From positions 11,362,036 through 11,426,035 of the forward strand of contig CP136069.1 of assembly GCA_032622095.1 (NCBI GenBank): a stretch of DNA of 64,000 bases. The letters run 5' to 3'. Positions 58,119-64,000 of this stretch are shown here, piece after piece. The translations under genes were made by a program, and so were the position numbers. The notes below the pieces were generated by a model. That model was not told the DNA's origin, made no database searches, and saw nothing but the letters and a program-made list of their open reading frames with translations. Source of the stretch: Siphonodentalium dalli. Lineage: Eukaryota > Mollusca > Scaphopoda > Gadilida > Siphonodentaliidae. Within the stretch, counting starts at the first letter, position 1, and every line of letters starts with the position of its first letter.

Positions 58119-58570
58119 GGTTACACTGGTGTAAATAAGGTTCCGAGTGACATCTAGCGGATGCGGGAGGAATATATAGGAGAGAATAAAATAGACACTG
58201 GGCCCTGATTGGTCAATAGCCTTGTGTGCTTTTCACATAAAAAAAATCATCACACCTCTTCCCTATGATTTCCCATAGGTAAAATAACCATTGGCACAGG
58301 AATTAACCCTTTGTAGTGAAGTTTGAATATTTTGGTGTGGTCTAAAATATGACTGTATTTTTTTATGCGGTTCTGACACTAGTTACGAAAACATAAGATT
58401 TAAAGGCGAATTCCCTGCTAGACAGACATGATTTTTTTGTGTAAAAAGTTTCCCAAAATGTCAATTTTTCAGATTTAAAGACAATTTTGGACCCAACATT
58501 TATATTGCCAACACTATACGCTAAAACGTTAGCACTGAGGCCTATGGGAAACATTTACACCAGTGTAACC
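58119..58570. mobile_element. 452-bp MITE of the GGTTACACTGGTG family, inside LINE B ORF1
   Basis: Ends GGTTACACTGGTGTAAATA and TTTACACCAGTGTAACC, target duplication TTCG at 58115-58118 and 58571-58574. It shares GATTCCCTGCTAGACGG-like and GCCTATGGGAAA(C/T)ATTTACAC blocks with the 451-bp core of the composite at 35571-38727, but is clearly diverged from it. Noncoding. Confidence 0.9.
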
Positions 58571-60186
58571 TTCGGTAACTCTCTCGCGGCGATTGCGATT
58601 CGTGGTAATTAGAGTTATTCCTCTTTTGTTGCGGTGAATCCTCTTCACTAGATATGTCACTGTACATGTTTGTATGCGGGGAAGAATGCGAATTTGTTTG
58701 CGCTTTGCTCTCGTTTTGTCGGAAGCTGTTTCTCATCTCTTCGCGCAATTCATCGAGAACAGTGTATATACTTTCATATTCATCATGATCACAGGCGACA
58801 TTGACATGAGAATCATCACGATCATCTCCATTATCACTGTATGGGTGTTTGAGGTTAAGACAAATATTGTCTACCTGTTCCTTAAGTGCATAGTCCAGAT
58901 CGTCTCTAAATCCATCAAGATTTTCACACAAGCAACGTCCAAAGTCGATTATTGTCGTTTTTAATTCGTCGAAGTGTTGAGTGTCACGTGAATTCGTTGT
59001 GTTGTCCAATTTATTTACCCTGTCTTTCAGTGTCCCAATCGAACCGCTGTTACGATTTACTCCGCGAACAATTCCATGTGCTTTATCGACTGCATCCTCA
59101 ATGTCACTTTCCAGTAATTTAATTTTCGCTCTCATCAATGCATCGCTGTATTTTAATGTCATTTTCATCAAATTTCTGAGAGTTTTCAGTCACGATTCCA
59201 TTCACATCATTGAGAGTGGCCTTTATTTCCTCGATGTCTGAAGTGATCACTCGCAGAACAGTTTGGTCGGATTCTCGCATATCCATGTTCTTCTCAATGT
59301 TAGTCACACGGTCATCGAGTTTGGTTATCGACTCATGAAGCGCTGGAAGTCTCTCCAATATCTTATTATTGGATTCCTGATTCTGTTTAAGAAGACACAA
59401 GACTTCTTTCTTAAAGGCACATGAATCATCTGGCACACCGAGTGGGGGAGAGGTTTCCGGACATATGCTGGCACTATCATTTTGAGAAATGAAGCTTGGC
59501 TGTAATAATGTTTGTGTCATATTGCGGCTTGAGCTGATCAGGTCAGTTAACACAGTGCATCCGTCGACAAGGAACATCATCATAGTGTAAATATCCTCTG
59601 CTAGTTTATCTGCTAAGGGAAGACCCCCTTTAGTACTGGTGTCACGGCGACTTTTAAGTGAGCTCTGAGGACCATATTTGTAAGAGTTTTCTGCTTTTAC
59701 TTCAACGAATATGGCATCTCTCATTTGGAGGAGGATGGAGTCTTTCACAACGTCATCGCTAGTTGCTGAGAGTTTTATAAATTTTATAATGATATCCTTC
59801 GGATCAGAGCTCAAAAACTGCAGTATAGCTGTGATAGCAAGGGATGAAGCTGCAGTTTGTTCGTAGTGTCCGGTGTTCATTGCGAGATCCCTGAGTTGAT
59901 CAAGAGCGGTTTGTATGTCTAACATGTCATTTATGTCACCTTTCTGCAAGTCGTTTGGGATTTGATAAGATGTTAGACTCTGATTAATGAACATATTATC
60001 AGGCATGCTACAATCATGGTTATTGGATTCCGTTAACTCCATAATTGTTGCACCAGTGACAGAGTCGACAAACACTTCGCCTTGTGAAGAACTGTTATTC
60101 TCGAGCGCGAACAGGCGTGTAACGGGAGTCGAATTATGATTAATCTCAGGTGAGCTGTCCAGCCAGTGAAAAGCTCCTGGTATCAT
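58571..60186 (-). pseudogene. LINE B ORF1, N-terminal and central part, frameshifted
   Basis: The first frame (60186-59119) starts MIPGAFHWLDSSPEINHNST and is acidic and rich in Ser/Asp, with heptad-like stretches (LPALHESITKLDDRVTNIEK) suggesting a coiled coil. It stops at 59119, while a second frame, shifted by +1, is open from 59171 to the MITE boundary and continues in the same style (KLDNTTNSRDTQHFDELKTT). The two frames overlap by 53 bp around 59150. A coiled coil followed by an RRM-like domain is typical of LINE ORF1 proteins, which bind the element's RNA. The shift is probably a mutation; a programmed frameshift cannot be excluded. Confidence 0.75.
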
Positions 60187-60269
60187 GTCAATGGGTTACT
60201 CTGGAGTTGTGTAATGTTTATTGTTCTGTTCGCTCAACCGTGAAATTTTACCACGGCCAAGATTCCGCT

Positions 60270-60860
60270 ACTACCCGTAGTATCGGTGAGTAGAGTTCAC
60301 ATAGACAGTGGGCAAGGAAGAAAACATGGCGAACACAATACAATAAGAGTCACTTTGAATAGGCAATTTGGCAATTGTTCAATACACAAAAAACATACTT
60401 TGGTAGATATGATCGTTCCATCGCGGGACATGATCGTGACCCCGATGACATCCGTTGCACTTTTGTAAAGCAGGATTGACGATATCTAGCTGATATTTGG
60501 AGAAAAACTTGATAATATTCGCATAAACATTTTCTGAACTTGTAAACATTATAACCGGAAGTAGGTGAATATTAAGTGAACAGTTGGGCAGCGGCGAATA
60601 ATTAGTGATTCTTTGATATTCAATATTATTACAACATTACTAATATATCCCGTTCTAAATGACAATTGCTGGATGACTCAATCACTCCTTCATAATAATA
60701 TTTCATCTATTTGCATGCTAATTTAGTTGCTTATCGTATGTCGTCATGATAAATCATTCTCTTGGACAAACTATATGTATGATACCGAATTAGTGCGACC
60801 CGATTTTGAATAATTTTTGTGTGAAATATGATTTTGGATTATCCCTCTTTTATCAAATTA
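60270..60860. other. Sequence upstream of LINE B, no recognised features
   Basis: AT-rich; the LINE 5' UTR end is somewhere at or before the left edge of this stretch. Nothing else seen. Confidence 0.45.
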
Positions 60861-60879
60861 ACAAAACGCTAATGTTCAA

Positions 60880-61050
60880 ATACCACTTTAATAGTGGAAT
60901 TCAGGATGTGCCTGACCTGGTCATATACCACTATAATAGTGGAATTCAGGAGGTGCCTGACCTGGTCATATACCACTATAATAGTGGAATTCAGGATGTG
61001 CCCGACCTGTCTAAAGGATGTGCCTGACATGTCTAAAGGATGTACCTGTC
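60880..61050. repeat. Three copies of CCACTATAATAGTGGAATTC-GATGTGCCTGACCTG
   Basis: Copies of about 53 bp at 60882, 60928 and 60981, followed by shorter GGATGTGCCTGACATGTCTAA repeats. It is the inverse of the edge motif at 53395-53480 and 53670-53740. Confidence 0.8.
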
Positions 61051-61089
61051 ATTTTGGCGCGAAAAGTTTTATTTCATTTTCATAATCTA

Positions 61090-61750
61090 CGGGTTCAATT
61101 ACATGGTTTCGTCAGATAACTTGTAAATATTTCAAGTGTAGATACCATTTTGTTTGTGTTTTTGTTTCAGGGAAATTCGTGTTCTAAAATGTCGTATATG
61201 GTCGAAAATTTTCGTTAATTCTAAAATGTCGTATATGGATTCCCCTCGAAAATATTCGTTAATTCTATAATGTCGTATCAACCGCTCCTGGTAGGATAAT
61301 TCTGATTGGATTGTTTTGAAGGAGGGCGTGTCATCCTTATCCCGAGTGACAGGGAATAACGAGGTCGCGGGAATCGTCAAACCAAACTGTTACATCATGT
61401 CGTATGAGCAAGATTTCTGGTAATTTACTTCAAAAAAGTCGTATAACTCCATAAATCACGTTTTCTCATCATGATAATTGAACATGAAAGTGAAAATATT
61501 ATGACATAATATAATTATATGTTTTTATCGAAATTGTAGTAACATATGAGCAGATTTTGGTCATTATCATTCGTACATGTATCACCGTGACGAAGGCTAA
61601 GCCCCTTATTAAATCGTCGAATACGATCACAATAGATCATAATTGAGAATTTCACTTTATATTATTATCCACATCTGTTGGTCGACGGAAGCATAGACGA
61701 TTTTCATAAGAGAAGATCATTGAGTTTTTTTCAAAACGTGTACATACTTC
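61090..61750. other. Intergenic sequence without recognised features
   Basis: AT-rich; contains TTAATTCTA(A/T)AATGTCGTAT twice (61212 and 61258). Nothing further supported. Confidence 0.45.
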
Positions 61751-61756
61751 CTTTTT

Positions 61757-62160
61757 AGCTCAACTTGACTGAGTCAAGTTTGAGCTATTGTGATTGGTTG
61801 GCGTCCGTCGTCCACCCATATTCTGGTGCGTCCAGGTGTCCGCGACCAGTAAATAGTTTCCGTACAGGACGTACCTCTCATATGATCGTCACCAAACTTC
61901 AGCAGCCATCTTCGGCACACCCTGCTGTCTGCATTAAGTTGAGAATAGTTTTTGAACATTTACAGAAATGTTTAGGGTCACCTCCAGATCGAATCTATCG
62001 AATTTATCAGAAGTTTGTTGAAAAATATGACCGCCAGCGGCCATCTTGGATTTTACTCTTGAACGACCAAAATCCTTCGACGCACCCTACAGACCACACC
62101 CTTGTCCGATCGTCAACAAACTTCAAATTGATATTCTGGGTGACTTTTAGATGGGGGCCA
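61757..62160. repeat. Interspersed repeat starting with an AGCTCAACTTGACTGAGTCA hairpin
   Basis: AGCTCAACTTGACTGAGTCA, then AGTTTGAGCT, folds back on itself. GATTGGTTGGCGTCCGTCGTC follows, then CACCAAACTTCA and GGGGCCATAA. This hairpin-led layout resembles repeats I know from marine invertebrate genomes, especially bivalves; the match is from memory. The 132-codon frame across it is not a gene. Confidence 0.5.
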
Positions 62161-62164
62161 TAAT

Positions 62165-62345
62165 TTGTTTCATTATTTTTCATTTATTTCACATCATATG
62201 CCAACTGACCAGTCATACTGTTTCCTACAGTTCTCCACTTCCGTCCTTGTACATACTAGAGTTACATTTGCTTCATTTGTTACATTTGTTATTTGGTGCT
62301 ACCTCTCTGGATGTATATATGTTCATTGGTGTGGCCGTCATGGCC
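62165..62345. repeat. Second copy of the 53505-53680 repeat
   Basis: CATATCA(T/G)(A/T)TGCCAACT, GTCATACTGTTTCCTACAGT, TCTCCACTTCCGTCCTTGTA, CATACTAGAGTTACATTTGC and GGTGCTACCTCTCTGG occur in the same order as at 53520-53640. Only a few differences. Confidence 0.85.
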
Positions 62346-62349
62346 CTCC

Positions 62350-64000
62350 ACCTTCATGACAAATTTATTTTGTTCACATTCTTGATATACATATTGGTTG
62401 TTTATATTAATAAGCAACTCGTTAAAATGAAAAAGTGTTTAGTTTTATATGAACAGGCTTATCCTCCTTGGAGTGCCTCCCTCTCCCACTCATTTCCTTA
62501 TAGCTCGGGTTAATTAGATTCTGAAGAACATAAAAAACAAAACAAAAACACAACAAAAACCATTGTTTAAAGGATTGTACATAAATTTCCCGTATCTGAC
62601 TCGGATAGATTTGTTTAACCTTAAGTATTAGCGAGTTTGCGATACCAATCGGACGGGAACGGGTACGGTTAAATCGGTGAACATCGTCACGGTCACTTGG
62701 GTACTTCCAATGCAGCTCATAAAGCGATGGCGATTTGGAACGGGTAGATGTAACCTTTCACTACGATTGTCTCACTCAAAGGTTCATGAATTACATGAAA
62801 TTCCAGTCAGTTATGCGTTAACCTATTTATTGTTAGATGTCATGGGCAAACATCATTGATAAAGTTGTCATTTTAAGCCAGGTTTTATGTTCAAATTCTC
62901 GAGGCGGCTTCCAGCACATATAAATACGGAAGGCCGATCTTTTCACTAACAAAGTTGTTCACTGCATTAGACAGGTTGTGGTTAATATATAGTGAGTAGA
63001 TGGTGCCATATAGGCGCAGTCTCGATCCATTACAGGGGCGTGGCTATAGATTGTTTCCGCATTAGGAGTGGTGTCCATATTCTAACTACACCCCTTGAAC
63101 CATATTAAGTTCACAATTTTGCGCGTAAGTCCTGAAAAATCCTAATATCTAGTGGTCTAACACCATGCAAATTCACCCAGATTTGTTTTGTTTTTTCCTT
63201 AAATTAATTTTCAGTTTCTAAATTCTTACTGGCAACTGGGGAGGGACCGTGACACACCGGATCGACCATGGTTAGGCATGGTGTGAGAAATATTTGAAAT
63301 CCGAACATGAAATTTGCTAAATCCTAGCATCCAGACTGGCATCAAGCTTACCATTTGTTGGACATTTTGACACCCGACAATTTCCAACAGTTTCTGATAG
63401 CCACTTCAATCCAAATGTTTTACAAAAAATAGGAAAATATGCAAATTTTGGTATAAAAACTACAAATTCTCCACTAATAAATTGTTGAAAAATTTAATTA
63501 CGAGAACAATTTCAACCTACTGTTGGTGTAAAATTTCCAACAACGGTTGTGTCAGGTATATCTAACATTTGACCAAAGTTGGGGATGAGACACCCCTGTT
63601 GTCACGTCCCTGTCTCAACCATGTGTACAATGGCATCAATATATCGTGGATGTATCCATGTATTGCACATTTGAATACGAGCGTTTAGTTACTTTATCGT
63701 ATGTAGGTCGGGACTTATTTCTCATTGTAATATATATCTACCATCTGAACGGACATGGCACATTTGAACCACAATACTGGTGTATATTGTAGTGGTGATA
63801 ATATAGGTCGCTAAAGACACGAAATACCTATGCATACTCTACAAAATCTAAGTATAATCTAAGCGAGTTTCAGCCGTATTCTGTGTTTCGCACAGATGTG
63901 AAGTAAACGCTCTTTATGCAATCCGTATAACAAACAGACTACGTTTTAGCACATTTTATCAATTTTAACTTTTCAACATACATTCGGGTTTAGATCCCGA
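62350..64000. other. Right end of window, no recognised features
   Basis: Mixed AT-rich sequence; short ORFs on both strands without motifs. No exon with supported borders was found. Confidence 0.5.

Larger units (their letters stand above)
53805..60260 (-). mobile_element. LINE B, nearly full-length copy
   Basis: A two-ORF non-LTR retrotransposon on the minus strand: ORF1 (60186 to 57771, disrupted), a 97-bp gap, ORF2 (57673-54200), then a 3' UTR ending in a stem-loop CTCTCCGTTGCGGAG and GGAAATAAAGGTATATATA near 53805. The other copy (33764-39107) has the same 3' arrangement (CTCCGTT..GGAGGAATAAAGTAT). A 452-bp MITE (58119-58570) sits in ORF1. The 5' end is not defined; no target duplication was found. 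Confidence 0.85.

Noticed and set aside
61765-62163. 132-codon plus-strand ORF
   Set aside because: Runs across an interspersed repeat with a hairpin start; no domain and no coding bias visible.

Overview
This is eukaryotic nuclear DNA. It is AT-rich, its genes are split by introns with GT/AG borders, and much of it is transposon and satellite sequence. The repeat content (Helitrons, TTAA-type MITEs, APE-type LINEs, a tRNA-derived SINE, many CATGTA-like motifs) suggests a marine invertebrate, probably a lophotrochozoan such as a mollusc. That placement is inference. Nothing looks bacterial, and no CRISPR array or stand-alone rRNA or tRNA gene was seen.

One host gene could be reconstructed. 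It lies on the minus strand and encodes a GMC-family FAD oxidoreductase (glucose or choline dehydrogenase-like). Exon 1 is at 48017-47879, exon 2 at 23878-23673, exon 3 at 21753-21564, exon 4 at 10370-10230, exon 5 at 8554-8433, exon 6 at 5872-5705, exon 7 at 3406-3253, exon 8 at 2270-2119 and exon 9 at 1093-904, with a tentative exon 10 at 192-142. Reading phase is kept across every junction. About 490 to 505 of the roughly 600 residues expected are present; the C-terminal exons with the catalytic His should lie left of base 1. The gene covers about 48 kb, of which intron 1 alone is 24 kb.

Almost everything from 1 to 48 kb is therefore intronic. Introns 5-9 (1-8.4 kb) hold MITEs, a foldback palindrome and a dead tandem copy of exon 8. 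Intron 3 (10.4-21.6 kb) holds a SINE, LINE fragments and a decayed LINE (family A). Intron 2 (21.8-23.7 kb) holds a 51-bp minisatellite. Intron 1 (23.9-47.9 kb) holds a 77-bp satellite grown from a TTAA-type MITE, several diverged tandem repeats, a LINE B copy broken by a composite DNA transposon, and a head-to-tail array of six non-autonomous Helitrons (40136-46006).

From 48 kb rightward the window is the gene's upstream side. It contains a 54-bp minisatellite next to exon 1, a third copy of the first MITE family, other inverted-repeat elements, and a nearly full-length LINE B (about 53.8-60.3 kb, minus strand). That LINE has an intact 1157-residue endonuclease/reverse transcriptase ORF2, while its ORF1 carries a frameshift and a 452-bp MITE. 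No second host gene could be recognised.

The most notable signals are the Helitron concatemer with perfect unit-to-unit junctions, the visible series from two-hairpin MITE to 26-copy satellite, two independent insertions of one MITE family into LINE B coding sequence, and TTAA-type MITEs sitting against splice acceptors of the host gene.
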